IMG/VR virus record: IMGVR_UViG_3300024518_001052
Span: 1-21,129 of that record
Length of the DNA: 21,129 bases
Strand: one strand, 5' to 3'
DNA from: a virus
Shown piece after piece: positions 1 to 7,514 of the stretch; the first letter of the stretch is position 1; every line of letters starts with the position of its first letter. The notes under the pieces were generated by a model, which ran no database searches, was not told the DNA's origin, and was given only the letters and a program-made list of their open reading frames with translations. The position numbers were made by a program, and so were the translations under genes.

Positions 1-308
1 GCGAAAGATTCAGCAGGAGCCGTAACGCCTGCGAAAGTTAACTTGAACTCTTCTACAGTCCCAGCAACCTCTGTGAAAATCATTTCAGTCAGAGATACAG
101 CTGTTAAAAGATCAATATCCTGAAACTCATCAGAGCCATAGGGGCGGCATGCAACAGTGACAGTGCCAGCCGTTGGTGCGTTAATGAACCGAAACGTTAT
201 TTCATGGCGCGTTTCTTTTTTGTTGTAGGCTAGAAACTGAACCTCACCATCTACCATAGGTAGTGAAACTTTGTTCTCGCCGTATCTGTAATCTTTTGCA
301 AATGACAT
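1..308 (-). CDS. Unrecognised phage protein, C-terminus cut by window edge
   Basis: An ATG at 308-306 opens a frame with no stop up to the left edge (102 complete codons). The protein begins MSFAKDYRYG and is rich in short beta-strand-like stretches such as HEITFRFIN and GTVTVACRP. No catalytic motif, signal peptide or membrane segment is visible. It starts 10 bp after the tail-fibre stop with a weak AGG nine bases upstream of the ATG, so it is probably the next cistron of the tail operon. By position it may be a small accessory or decoration protein of the tail tip, or an Ig-like adsorption protein. That is inference from position only, and I do not recognise the family. Confidence 0.7.
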   Translation of the reverse strand, partial: MSFAKDYRYGENKVSLPMVDGEVQFLAYNKKETRHEITFRFINAPTAGTVTVACRPYGSDEFQDIDLLTAVSLTEMIFTEVAGTVEEFKLTFAGVTAPAESF

Positions 309-318
309 ATTTTTAAAC

Positions 319-1131
319 CTAATCCAATTTCGTTGCTGTTATATGAATGCCGTCTACTCGGTCGTTTGGTAGACCGTCATTACCTATTTCATAGGTGATT
401 TTTTTCTCTTCACCAATAAAGCTAACCCCTACGATGGAGAATGTAAGGTAGTAAGTCACTGTCCCAGGCCCAACGTAAACTATATCAATAGTTAACGGGT
501 CTTCAATGGGATACCTATAACTATCTAAAACTTCCGCCCCCGTACCAGTCCTTGTGACACTCATCCCAACAAAACCAGTTTGGAAAGCACTGAAGGAGAA
601 AACCAAGTCGCTTATAGATCTGGACTGAGTGAGCTCTATATAAAATCCACCGGTAAATTCATAATTTCCAGTTTCTGGAGTTGTGAATGAGTATATTGTA
701 TTCACGGTATTTGCAAAAAGTATCTCAGAAACTGAAGGGTATTTTTCAGATGAAAGGTTAACAAACCATCCAGATTCTGAAGCAGAAGGATCTTGAGATA
801 AGTTTGCCGCCTTAACATTTGTATATGTTTTGCCCATGTATGTGCATACAGATTTTTCAGCATAAGGAAATGCAACCCCACCATTATCTGCAATGGTTAT
901 AAATGGAGGTGCGCCCACCTGCTGTATGGCCTGAAGGCTGCCAGTTACATCATGAAGCACCTGATTATACTGGCCAATATCTATATCTAGGGAGCTAGGG
1001 TCTGAATAAGGTAATTCATAATTAGGGCCGTAACCTTTATCATAATTTACTGTGCCATTGCCGGGGTCTACTTCCGGTACTGGGTTTTTATCGCCTGAAT
1101 CAGCAAACGGGGTTATGAAGTATTTTGTCAT
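319..1131 (-). CDS. Tail fibre protein with baseplate-attachment N-terminus
   Basis: This 270-aa protein probably mediates receptor contact at the tail tip. Residues 1-125 resemble the N-terminal head of many phage tail fibres: FADSGDKNPVP near the start, then a GYGPNYELP segment, a DVTGSLQAIQQ helix-like stretch, an ADNGGVAFPY segment, and a YMGKTYTNV motif ending near GWFVN. This part normally anchors the fibre to the baseplate. After a short linker, residues 138-270 are beta-rich and fit a compact trimeric head domain of C1q/jelly-roll type, though that fold is a guess. The fibre is short for its class. The ATG overlaps the stop of the upstream baseplate gene (ATGA). No dedicated fibre-assembly chaperone is visible before the window ends. 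Confidence 0.8.
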   Translation of the reverse strand: MTKYFITPFADSGDKNPVPEVDPGNGTVNYDKGYGPNYELPYSDPSSLDIDIGQYNQVLHDVTGSLQAIQQVGAPPFITIADNGGVAFPYAEKSVCTYMGKTYTNVKAANLSQDPSASESGWFVNLSSEKYPSVSEILFANTVNTIYSFTTPETGNYEFTGGFYIELTQSRSISDLVFSFSAFQTGFVGMSVTRTGTGAEVLDSYRYPIEDPLTIDIVYVGPGTVTYYLTFSIVGVSFIGEEKKITYEIGNDGLPNDRVDGIHITATKLD

Positions 1132-1724
1132 GGTATGTAGACCAGTGTTGCCCCTGCCTCAGTGCCGTAAGGGGTGGGGAAAATATCGAAGTTGGCATAA
1201 GTATATACCAGCCATGTTGGCGGCTCAAAATCAACGCAATAATCAATGGTGTGATCTTCGTTGTTTTTCATCCACATTGTTCCAAGGTCGCCAACAAGCG
1301 TTGACGATGTAGAATTAAAGTCCCATGGATTACCTGTGCCGATCATCTTTAGATACTTCATCTTTAGAATTGACCGCTTTTGGTATCTAGTTAGTAGCGC
1401 CACGCCTGAAGCGTTAATTCCGAAATTTGAAGGCGGTGCAAAATTGGCTCGGTTTAATCCAAAACCCCATGCAAGCTTTTCATCTCCAATATCCACTTCA
1501 AGAAGCAGAGGTACATCCAAAACAATAGCCCAAAAAGAAATCCCGAAATCATTACATGTATCGATATTAAAAACATCAGTAATCCAATCGTCAAAAAACT
1601 GGCCTGTTAGCTGATTCATTGCATCTTGCTGGTACTGCAAAAGAGCGTCAACATTCGAGTCTTGGTATTCCCAAAACAAAAATCTCATTAACTCTAGGTT
1701 AAAGTTAAACTCTTTAATATTCAT
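1128..1724 (-). CDS. Baseplate wedge protein, DUF2612-like
   Basis: A 198-aa protein directly after baseplate J, the usual place of Mu gp48/P2 gpI-type wedge proteins that link the baseplate ring to the fibre. The N-terminal part (about 1-65) is helical and contains LLQYQQDAMNQLTGQFFDDW. The middle holds a stretch ending LTRYQKRSILKMKYLKMIG, which resembles the LLxxxxxxxILKxK pattern of DUF2612 phage proteins. The C-terminal part is strand-rich. The start overlaps the J stop (TAATG), and its own stop overlaps the tail-fibre start (ATGA). The family call rests on pattern and context, and the wedge role is inferred from gene order. Confidence 0.72.
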   Translation of the reverse strand: MNIKEFNFNLELMRFLFWEYQDSNVDALLQYQQDAMNQLTGQFFDDWITDVFNIDTCNDFGISFWAIVLDVPLLLEVDIGDEKLAWGFGLNRANFAPPSNFGINASGVALLTRYQKRSILKMKYLKMIGTGNPWDFNSTSSTLVGDLGTMWMKNNEDHTIDYCVDFEPPTWLVYTYANFDIFPTPYGTEAGATLVYIP

Positions 1725-2944
1725 TAAATTTGAACCACAGTTACATTTACAGCTGCGTAAATGGGTATTTCGAATATTGTCATCGGCTCGCTGTCAGTGG
1801 AAAATACACCGCCATTTAACCTAACTTCGCATTTGCGGCAGTTGATCGAGCTTGAATACTCGTTAACCGCCTCACTAATTTCAAAAGGATCAGAGTCAAC
1901 GTTAATTTGAGAGCCTGAATAACCATCAATAAGACCAGCCCCGTACGCAACAACGGCATCTTTTGCCACGGTTTCGGGGTTTGAGAATGACGCATTAGGC
2001 TTGATTGTTAATTGAACCTCTATTTCAACAGTATCCGGCCTGCCAAACTCTATATCATAATCCTTAAGACTGTACGGATCTTCTATTGTCTCATTAACCG
2101 CCGTACCCATATCGCTAGCAGTGAACCCAGATCCGCCTGTAACCTTGCCGAGAAGCGCGGCCCCGACATCGGCATCAGAGCCACCAAAAACAGATATGTA
2201 CATTCTATTGGCCGGTATAGTTGCACCATCAATAACCACAGGTGATCCGTCTATATTATTGTAGAACCCAACACTCTCAACACCTTCAACCGAATAAACC
2301 GAACCTGTTACCGCACCTGAAAGCGACCTTCCTTGACCTTCAAGCTCATTGATTCTTGCTATTCGGGTACTTGAGTCTGACTGAGCAAGCTTACCCGGAG
2401 TTCCTGCGGATGAATTGGTTACAGTAAACCACCCAATAACGCCGTCAGCAATAGAGGTTAAACTGGCAGACGGCACAATAATAGCGCCATCAATAGTGCA
2501 TAGAAAATCAACCTCAGCATTACCGCTACCATCAAAAGCAACATCTATCTCAGACTCAAAAAAATATTGATCTCCAGTAATCGTTGGGTTAGTTGCTGCA
2601 GAAGACCCAAGTGGAAGCACTACGCCTGGAGTACCTGTAACTTGGCAAGTAACGCGAGTTCTTTCCGCTCCATCCCTCGCGGTATCCGAAAATGCACAAA
2701 TAGCATCAAGCATGACGCCGCCAGCTACGTTAGGGTTAAACTGGTTTGCGATCTGGGCAGCGCTCTTTGCTACGTTGTCACGAGATTCCGCAATAGAGTT
2801 AATCAATACCGATAACGGCCCCACATCAACGGTCAAGTCTTGGTCGCCTTGCGCATCCTTAAACTCTTGCTGAACTTCCGCCAGAGTGTCGAGCGTGTCA
2901 ACTACAATAACGCCGTCTGGATCAAGATATACATATTCCGCCAC
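1724..2944 (-). CDS. Baseplate J-like wedge protein
   Basis: A 406-aa homologue of the P2 gpJ / Mu gp47 family, the main wedge protein that forms the baseplate periphery. Supporting segments are a GPLSVLINSIAE-type N-terminal helix, VAGGVMLDAICAF near residue 75, a central beta domain that includes VTCQVTGTPGVVLPLGS, and the characteristic GAVTGSVYSVEGVESVGFYN segment around residues 205-225. The start is GTG, one base after the stop of the gp25-like gene. An ATG would require a much later position, so GTG is preferred. It lies between the gp25-like and DUF2612-like genes, the standard order of simple contractile baseplates. Confidence 0.92.
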   Translation of the reverse strand: MAEYVYLDPDGVIVVDTLDTLAEVQQEFKDAQGDQDLTVDVGPLSVLINSIAESRDNVAKSAAQIANQFNPNVAGGVMLDAICAFSDTARDGAERTRVTCQVTGTPGVVLPLGSSAATNPTITGDQYFFESEIDVAFDGSGNAEVDFLCTIDGAIIVPSASLTSIADGVIGWFTVTNSSAGTPGKLAQSDSSTRIARINELEGQGRSLSGAVTGSVYSVEGVESVGFYNNIDGSPVVIDGATIPANRMYISVFGGSDADVGAALLGKVTGGSGFTASDMGTAVNETIEDPYSLKDYDIEFGRPDTVEIEVQLTIKPNASFSNPETVAKDAVVAYGAGLIDGYSGSQINVDSDPFEISEAVNEYSSSINCRKCEVRLNGGVFSTDSEPMTIFEIPIYAAVNVTVVQI

Positions 2945-2945
2945 T

Positions 2946-3293
2946 TTAAGAACGCCTCTCCGTTGTCACCACGTCTTGAGTGATGCCGTTAACTTGAATT
3001 TCATAGCTTAGTGTATCACCTGTAAAAGCAGACTTGTAATCAGTTAGGCTTTCCACTCCGGTCACACCCTCTAAGGCATCACGAATTTTATTCTCTGCAT
3101 TAAGCAGGTTGGGCTGGCGGCTAAAGATATCAATCCAATCAACACCAGTTAGCACATTGAATGGATTTTCGCCCAATAATTGCTGTGCAGTCACTTGGCA
3201 ATCAATGGCTATTGCCTCAGCATCGTAAGCGAACTCTAAATTGCCAGAGGATAAGTCGAAGCCGCTTTGGCTGTCTATTTTAAACGTGCTCAT
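2946..3293 (-). CDS. Baseplate wedge protein, gp25/gpW (Mu gp46)-like
   Basis: A 115-aa protein of the size and position of T4 gp25, P2 gpW and Mu gp46, which join the sheath to the baseplate wedge. The N-terminal half has a strand-like DLSSGNLEFAYDAEAIAIDC. The central segment holds GENPFNVLTGVDWIDIF, and is followed by AENKIRDALEGVTGVESL, the usual conserved helix and turn of this family. The C-terminus gives LSYEIQVNGI. The start overlaps the stop of the spike gene (TAATG), and the J gene begins one base after its stop. No lysozyme activity is implied, despite the older family name. Confidence 0.85.
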   Translation of the reverse strand: MSTFKIDSQSGFDLSSGNLEFAYDAEAIAIDCQVTAQQLLGENPFNVLTGVDWIDIFSRQPNLLNAENKIRDALEGVTGVESLTDYKSAFTGDTLSYEIQVNGITQDVVTTERRS

Positions 3294-4018
3294 TAGTTAG
3301 CCTTTTGATTGCTTGACGCGGTTGTAATCGTGCCCTTTAGGGTTGCTGATGAGAATACCGCCCCAGTTGCAGCCGTCACAACAACATTGCCAGAAGCCCC
3401 GTTTATAGGTATCTCGACCTCATCACCAATCCTAGCGATAAACTTAGGTGTACCACTAATACCCAATACCGAATCACCTGCAAGATTGAAAGTTGCCGCC
3501 GTCATATCCACTGAGGTGTCGTTAAATTCTATTGCCAGAGTCCCTTCGGGGTTGCCGATGTAGCAATTCGAATTGAAATTCTTATCCATCATATAGGCTG
3601 GTATAAATTTCGCATCGCTGTAGCTAAACATTCTTAGCGTGTTTGGCTTATGCTCTTTAATCGATTGATCTGTTTTTATAGCTTGCATAACTTTCGATAT
3701 ATCTCTATCACACGCCTCAATCCAGCCAAGATCACCTTTTTCAATCTTAAACCGCATGAATATTTTACTTGTACCGGGCGAGTACACATGAATGCCGAAC
3801 TTTTCACCTCGGCTAATCTCTTCAAACTTTGTGTTCATCATAGCCACAAGAGGTGTAACAGTTACCGTGGTCGAATCCTCGTTAACTGATTCAACGATAC
3901 ACGGCAGACGGTTATTAAGATTACCCATGGCCCACTGCTTTATAATTGCCTCTTGAGCCTCGGCTACGTTGCCAACAGCTTCCAACCCTGGACTTAATCC
4001 TAATTTATCACTACTCAT
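3293..4018 (-). CDS. Baseplate central spike, Gp138/Mu gp45-like
   Basis: This 241-aa protein is the membrane-piercing spike at the tail tip. The N-terminal OB-fold region is suggested by VTVTPLVAMMNTKF followed by MRFKIEKGDLGWIEACDRDIS, a pattern typical of the Gp138 N-terminal domain. A repetitive glycine/threonine-rich C-terminus fits a beta-helical spike. I chose the ATG at 4018 because it forms an ATGA junction with the hub stop. A start seven codons earlier, at 4039, would enlarge the overlap for no gain. No HxH iron-binding tip motif like that of Mu gp45 or P2 gpV is visible. The gene sits between hub and gp25-like genes, as in other simple myoviruses. Confidence 0.83.
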   Translation of the reverse strand: MSSDKLGLSPGLEAVGNVAEAQEAIIKQWAMGNLNNRLPCIVESVNEDSTTVTVTPLVAMMNTKFEEISRGEKFGIHVYSPGTSKIFMRFKIEKGDLGWIEACDRDISKVMQAIKTDQSIKEHKPNTLRMFSYSDAKFIPAYMMDKNFNSNCYIGNPEGTLAIEFNDTSVDMTAATFNLAGDSVLGISGTPKFIARIGDEVEIPINGASGNVVVTAATGAVFSSATLKGTITTASSNQKAN

Positions 4019-4875
4019 TGCGTTTGCACCGGAACACACTTAAGCGTGTAGTAGAATGGGTTTTCTCTGTTGTGGAGCTCAAAGAATACATTTACGACCT
4101 TCCAGACCCCATTTGTTCCGGGTACAAGCTGGCTCGTAGTTCTAACCATTGAGTGAACAGCTATAGACGGGCTAAAAAGCATTGTAACTTCAATTCCAGC
4201 CTCTAAGAATCGAGGCGTCCCAACCATGCCTGTGTCTTTATTGACTTCAATTACAGATTGAGCGCCAACCTCCTGAAAGTCATCGCGAACGGACAATATA
4301 CCCCTGTCAACCGTTGCTGTTACCCCTTGTATTTCATCCAGCATATTTGGCAAGTCCGCCATAGTTCCTGAGTGCTGAGGGTTAACCAGCGTGTGATTTT
4401 CAGCAGAAAAGTCCGGTGCAAGCTGCATTATTCCGGCTATTTTTTCGGTTAACTGCTTAAGTGTTGAAAATTCACCGAACGACCATGAGCCCATAACGCC
4501 CTTGTAGCGAAAGTTTGAAACGACTGTAAAAGTCGTGGTTATATCTGGCGGTGCACCTGTTGAAACTTCCATTACGCCGCCTTCAAAAACCTGAGAGTAC
4601 CCGCTCGCATCGTTTCCGGCTTCTATTAATACTCGGCCAGATATTGCGTCAATATTATTTGATTGATTATTGATCGGCTTATATTTTGACGCAAGATAGT
4701 CTCTCAATTCACGCGGTATATTTGTAATCGTAACCATTGATCGATTTGTTGATATGCTCGCCGTTCTATTTCCAGAACAGTCTATTTTAAGATTGTCCTC
4801 GAAAACGTACTTCTCGCCACCGCTTTGAGTCTCATCAAAAGTTACGCGCAGAAGCCTGCCAGCCAAAGCACTCAA
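4015..4875 (-). CDS. Baseplate hub protein, gp27/Mu gp44-like
   Basis: A 286-aa protein read here as the hub that surrounds the spike. It opens with a beta-rich domain (LLRVTFDE, KIDCSGNRTASIST) and has a segment SVRDDFQEVGAQSVIEVNKDTGMVGTP near residues 205-230, followed by VVNVFFELHNRENPFYYTLKCVP at the end. That C-terminal arrangement is common in phage hub proteins, where the last lines describe a tail-like ring domain. The start is TTG at 4875, which overlaps the plug stop (TTGA). No ATG or GTG lies close by in frame, so TTG is the best choice, with translation probably dependent on coupling. Assignment rests on sequence character and on its place just before the spike. Confidence 0.78.
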   Translation of the reverse strand: MSALAGRLLRVTFDETQSGGEKYVFEDNLKIDCSGNRTASISTNRSMVTITNIPRELRDYLASKYKPINNQSNNIDAISGRVLIEAGNDASGYSQVFEGGVMEVSTGAPPDITTTFTVVSNFRYKGVMGSWSFGEFSTLKQLTEKIAGIMQLAPDFSAENHTLVNPQHSGTMADLPNMLDEIQGVTATVDRGILSVRDDFQEVGAQSVIEVNKDTGMVGTPRFLEAGIEVTMLFSPSIAVHSMVRTTSQLVPGTNGVWKVVNVFFELHNRENPFYYTLKCVPVQTQ

Positions 4876-5177
4876 AGCACATCGCCAGCAATGGTTATAA
4901 ACTGAAGCTGGCTAGCGGTATTGAACGTGGTGTATTCAGGGTACTCATCACTATTTCCTGAGAATTTAAAGTTACCCGCGTTTTGATTTTTGTATGGATA
5001 AGGGATTATTTCCTGATTCATGATGCATGGCATATTGCGCACTGAAATAACATCATTAATGGTTATTGTGGCATAAGTAGTGCCGGCAATTGACCGTAGC
5101 GCAACAGTGTAATAAACATCTTCATTGTTAAAGGGGAATGTCTGGTTAGGTATCTGCTGAAGTCGAATGAAGGCCAT
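4872..5177 (-). CDS. Baseplate plug protein, Pam3 gp18-like (DUF6983)
   Basis: A 101-aa beta-rich protein with the pattern IPNQTFPFNNEDVYYTVALRS, then a repeated-strand middle and a C-terminal QLQFITIAGDVL. This resembles the phage baseplate plug family (DUF6983), first placed structurally in the cyanophage Pam3 baseplate, where the plug closes the central channel above the hub. The gene is flanked by a Dit-like gene and a hub gene, the matching order. It starts at a TAATG junction with the Dit-like stop, and its stop overlaps the TTG start of the hub. Family recognition is from memory of the pattern, so moderate confidence. Confidence 0.72.
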   Translation of the reverse strand: MAFIRLQQIPNQTFPFNNEDVYYTVALRSIAGTTYATITINDVISVRNMPCIMNQEIIPYPYKNQNAGNFKFSGNSDEYPEYTTFNTASQLQFITIAGDVL

Positions 5178-5719
5178 TATATTAAGAAGTCCAAGACAGC
5201 CTGCCCGATTGCTTTAGTTGAAAACTGGTCTGGGCTTTCCGGCACATCAGTTTTTATTCTGTTTGATGGGTCGTATTCTTTAAAGCTCACATTAAGCATA
5301 AGGCCATTAAACACCTCTTTTGTTTCCCTGTGAGGAATAGCCGTAACAATCATTCTTTTATACTCACGAGCCTTAAGCTTTACTGTAACCTCATCGCCGC
5401 GTAAATAATAATCCTCAACCTGATTGAAAATATTATTATTGTCATCCTTAGTAACCACCATAGCGATGTCAATTTCAACCGGTAAAATTATTCTATGATC
5501 TGTAAGAGTTTCATTGTTATCAAGTGGATGCGAGAAGCTTCTCGAAATATCACGAACGCTGGCCGACATTGGCTGCGCTTGATTTCTAGTCCCTAGCCTG
5601 CCACCTGATAATTGATTAACGAGGGTTTTTTCTCCAACGAAAATCTGATCACCTTCTGCGTTATATATAGCAACAGAATCTGTTGACAGCAGAGGGAGTG
5701 AAGACGTTAATATTCCCAT
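5177..5719 (-). CDS. Dit-like tail/baseplate protein
   Basis: This 180-aa protein lies between the tape measure and the baseplate plug. It contains the segment SHPLDNNETLTDHRIILPVEI, the strand series DIAMVVTKDD, and the motif YKRMIVTAIPHRETKEVFNG, which ends in a LMLNVSFKEYD strand. This series resembles the N-terminal ring-forming domain of distal tail proteins, which build the hexameric ring at the tube's end. It would connect the tail tube to the hub. Junctions on both sides are TAATG, so translation is tightly coupled to its neighbours. The Dit assignment is by pattern and order, not by an alignment. Confidence 0.74.
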   Translation of the reverse strand: MGILTSSLPLLSTDSVAIYNAEGDQIFVGEKTLVNQLSGGRLGTRNQAQPMSASVRDISRSFSHPLDNNETLTDHRIILPVEIDIAMVVTKDDNNNIFNQVEDYYLRGDEVTVKLKAREYKRMIVTAIPHRETKEVFNGLMLNVSFKEYDPSNRIKTDVPESPDQFSTKAIGQAVLDFLI

Positions 5720-6927
5720 TACGCAAGCCTGCTTGATCGGGTTAAATTGAAGGCGTCGGTCATACTGTTATTAATTTCCCTGGCTATATTCATTCCGTCA
5801 CCACCGTTAATATTAAACGTTTGGCCGCCCATGGCCGTACTGTTGTCGTTATTCGTGGTGGACGTGTTCTTTGTATTAAATGTCTCGTTGTTCTGCCTTG
5901 CGGTATCCTGCAGAGCCTCATAACCCTCAATTAAGAAATCAGGGATTAATCCCTTACTAAAATCTTTAAAGAATTGAGCGTCCGGAATGACATCTGCCGA
6001 ATCTTCACCATCCCGCATATTATTCAGTAAATTATTAGCACCCTCTAAAACATCAAATATAGCCTGTGCATTATCAAGAAGCGTTTCTGAAAAAAGGCTT
6101 TCCATTGATTGTTGAAGCTCTCGCATTTCAGTATTCAAATCTTTAACTATCTTGGTATCTTCTGGCGTCATTTGATGCTGAGTCCTGCGAACCTCTGAAA
6201 GCTGCCCTCTTGTAACTGACGATCCTTGGCGGCCAATCTTTAACATGGACTCATCCCATCCAAGTTGAGCAAACACAGATTGCCTTGCGGACTTGCTCAT
6301 GCCCTCAGCGTTAATCGCGTCATTAAGCTCTAAGAAAATCTGATCTGATTGCTTAGCCTTGTTCCCGCTCATCAATGAAACGCCGAATCGAGAAGCCATG
6401 CGCCCTAGCGAGCTTTCACCCAAAGTTTCAAGATTACCAACTTCTTGAGATATTGCGCTAAAGGTTTTGAAGGCCGCGCCTGAATCACCGCCTGCGCGTT
6501 GAACTATCCTTGACCAGTTTTGGATTTTAGCGGCGGACACATCGATAATACCAGACTGAAATGCAACATCTAAAGATCCGGTAAACGCATCAGTGAAACC
6601 AGCCGCAATTGCCTTAGCGCTCATGTATGAGGCGGCAAGGCCAGCAAGCTGAGTTACACGCCTGCGAAGAATATCATTACCCTTCGTTCGAGTTTTGTTG
6701 ATTTTCTCTTCATCATCAATCCTTCTCTTCCTGCCATGCTTCCTCTTTTGCTCAAGCGAGTCATCATCAAGCTTAATCTTAATGCTTTTATCGAGTTCTT
6801 TATCGAGTTTTTTAAGGGAGGCGACAAGTTCATCATTGCCCTTTTTGGCTGCGTCCCATTGCTTTTTTAAGGCGTCAAGGTTTGATGTGAACTCAAACCC
6901 GAACTGCGCAACGATATCTGTAGCCAC
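5719..6927 (-). CDS. Tail tape measure protein, short
   Basis: This 402-aa protein sets tail length and is released from the tail on infection. The N-terminus (to about residue 75) is a highly charged lysine/aspartate-rich coiled-coil-like stretch. Next comes an arginine-rich RRRVTQLAGLAASYMSAKAIAAGF segment, which is the usual mildly hydrophobic tape-measure helix. A glutamine/asparagine/threonine-rich linker (about 345-370) precedes a C-terminal NGGDGMNIAREINNSM helix. By the common rule of about 0.15 nm per residue, the tail would be near 60 nm, which is a short contractile tail. No peptidase or lytic domain is visible. The GTG start at 6927 directly follows the stop of the frameshifted chaperone product, with no intervening base. 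Confidence 0.85.
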   Translation of the reverse strand: MATDIVAQFGFEFTSNLDALKKQWDAAKKGNDELVASLKKLDKELDKSIKIKLDDDSLEQKRKHGRKRRIDDEEKINKTRTKGNDILRRRVTQLAGLAASYMSAKAIAAGFTDAFTGSLDVAFQSGIIDVSAAKIQNWSRIVQRAGGDSGAAFKTFSAISQEVGNLETLGESSLGRMASRFGVSLMSGNKAKQSDQIFLELNDAINAEGMSKSARQSVFAQLGWDESMLKIGRQGSSVTRGQLSEVRRTQHQMTPEDTKIVKDLNTEMRELQQSMESLFSETLLDNAQAIFDVLEGANNLLNNMRDGEDSADVIPDAQFFKDFSKGLIPDFLIEGYEALQDTARQNNETFNTKNTSTTNNDNSTAMGGQTFNINGGDGMNIAREINNSMTDAFNLTRSSRLA

Positions 6928-7514
6928 TTACTCACCTATATTTGAATTGTATTTATCAACAACGATAGATTCCCATATTAGCATGGCATCTTCAAGATCA
7001 ATAGTTGACCTCAATTCCTTCATCATCATAGGGCTTTTAGCTATGATTGTTCCGAGGATAGGGTCGATATTAACTGTAGCAATGAATCTGTCGCTGCCCC
7101 CGCCGCGAGACTTAATATTGAGCGGGAGCCTTCTGGCAAAAAACTTGTGTTGTATGCAAGCATTTCGCTTTCCAGTGCTACTAGCGTTTCCATATCGCCA
7201 ACGTGTACTGATGTGAACGCTGGAGACTCGCCGAGGCAGTGAGCCTCATTATTCACATCAACAGTTACATGACGCATGATGCAATTTGTTATTGCCATCT
7301 TTTCCATAGGAGAGGATATTTTTGGCAATGACGCATGAATGTAGTGATCAAATAACGCTTTGCCTGTCATGGCGTCAAATCGATGAATGGTGAATTTTCT
7401 CTCATCTCCATCCATGTCAGTAATAGTTATTGACTTGGGTTTAAGCAAGTCATCAACTTTAGGCGTTATCTGGTCAAAGTAATCTATAAATGGCTGGTTG
7501 TTAGTTACTCCCAT
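6928..7514 (-). CDS. Tail assembly chaperone, long (GT-type) -1 frameshift product
   Basis: A -1 shift at heptamer T TTT TTG (7143-7137) joins residues 1-126 of the short chaperone to 69 residues read from 7137 down to 6931, with stop TAA at 6930-6928. The join is at ...SFL followed by ARRLPLNIKS. The fusion is 195 aa. The extension contains AKSPMMMKELRSTIDLEDAM and LIWESIVVDKYN, a helical segment of the type expected for the T domain that binds the tape measure. The extension has no start codon of its own near its beginning and no other gene fills this space. Its stop abuts the tape-measure GTG. Frameshifting at this gene is conserved across tailed phages, though this instance is inferred from sequence only. 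Confidence 0.85.
7041..7514 (-). CDS. Tail assembly chaperone, short (G-type) product
   Basis: A 157-aa protein between tube and tape-measure genes, the position of the G/GT tail chaperones that hold the tape measure while tube subunits polymerise. It shows ITITDMDGDERKFTIHRF near residues 29-46, then AMTGKALFDHYI, followed by helical material. It resembles the beta-plus-helix G domain of such chaperones (for example T4-independent, Mu gp41-like). The zero frame ends with TAG at 7043-7041. The final 31 residues are encoded after a slippery heptamer at codons 124-126, where part of the ribosomes are expected to switch frame, so this is one of two products. The start overlaps the tube stop (TAATG). 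Confidence 0.82.
   Translation of the reverse strand: MGVTNNQPFIDYFDQITPKVDDLLKPKSITITDMDGDERKFTIHRFDAMTGKALFDHYIHASLPKISSPMEKMAITNCIMRHVTVDVNNEAHCLGESPAFTSVHVGDMETLVALESEMLAYNTSFLPEGSRSILSLAAGAATDSLLQLISTLSSEQS
7096..7129 (-). promoter_or_regulatory. Frameshift-stimulating hairpin
   Basis: Starting seven nucleotides after the heptamer, GCTCCCGC (7129-7122) pairs with GCGGGGGC (7103-7096) to make eight consecutive pairs. Seven are Watson-Crick and one is T·G (7127 with 7098). The loop is 18 nt (7121-7104). The stem is markedly more GC-rich than its surroundings. Distance and strength are those of a typical frameshift stimulator that stalls the ribosome over the slippery site. Confidence 0.8.
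7137..7143 (-). promoter_or_regulatory. Slippery heptamer for -1 ribosomal frameshift
   Basis: On the minus strand the zero frame reads AGT TTT TTG, giving the canonical X XXY YYZ heptamer T TTT TTG at codons 124-126 of the tail chaperone gene. Both tRNAs can re-pair one base back. A 7-nt spacer separates it from a strong hairpin. The -1 frame then stays open for 69 codons to the base before the tape-measure start. Confidence 0.88.

Noticed and set aside
4019-4039. Upstream start at 4039 for the spike protein
   Set aside because: It adds seven residues inside the hub gene. The ATG at 4018 makes the usual ATGA junction.
6695-7216. 173-codon open frame on the plus strand, antisense to the tape measure and chaperone
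   Set aside because: It is very rich in Ser, Leu and Phe, which is what a charged coiled-coil reads as in antisense. It crosses the chaperone-tape measure boundary, has no promoter or clear RBS, and lies opposite a well-supported gene and frameshift.
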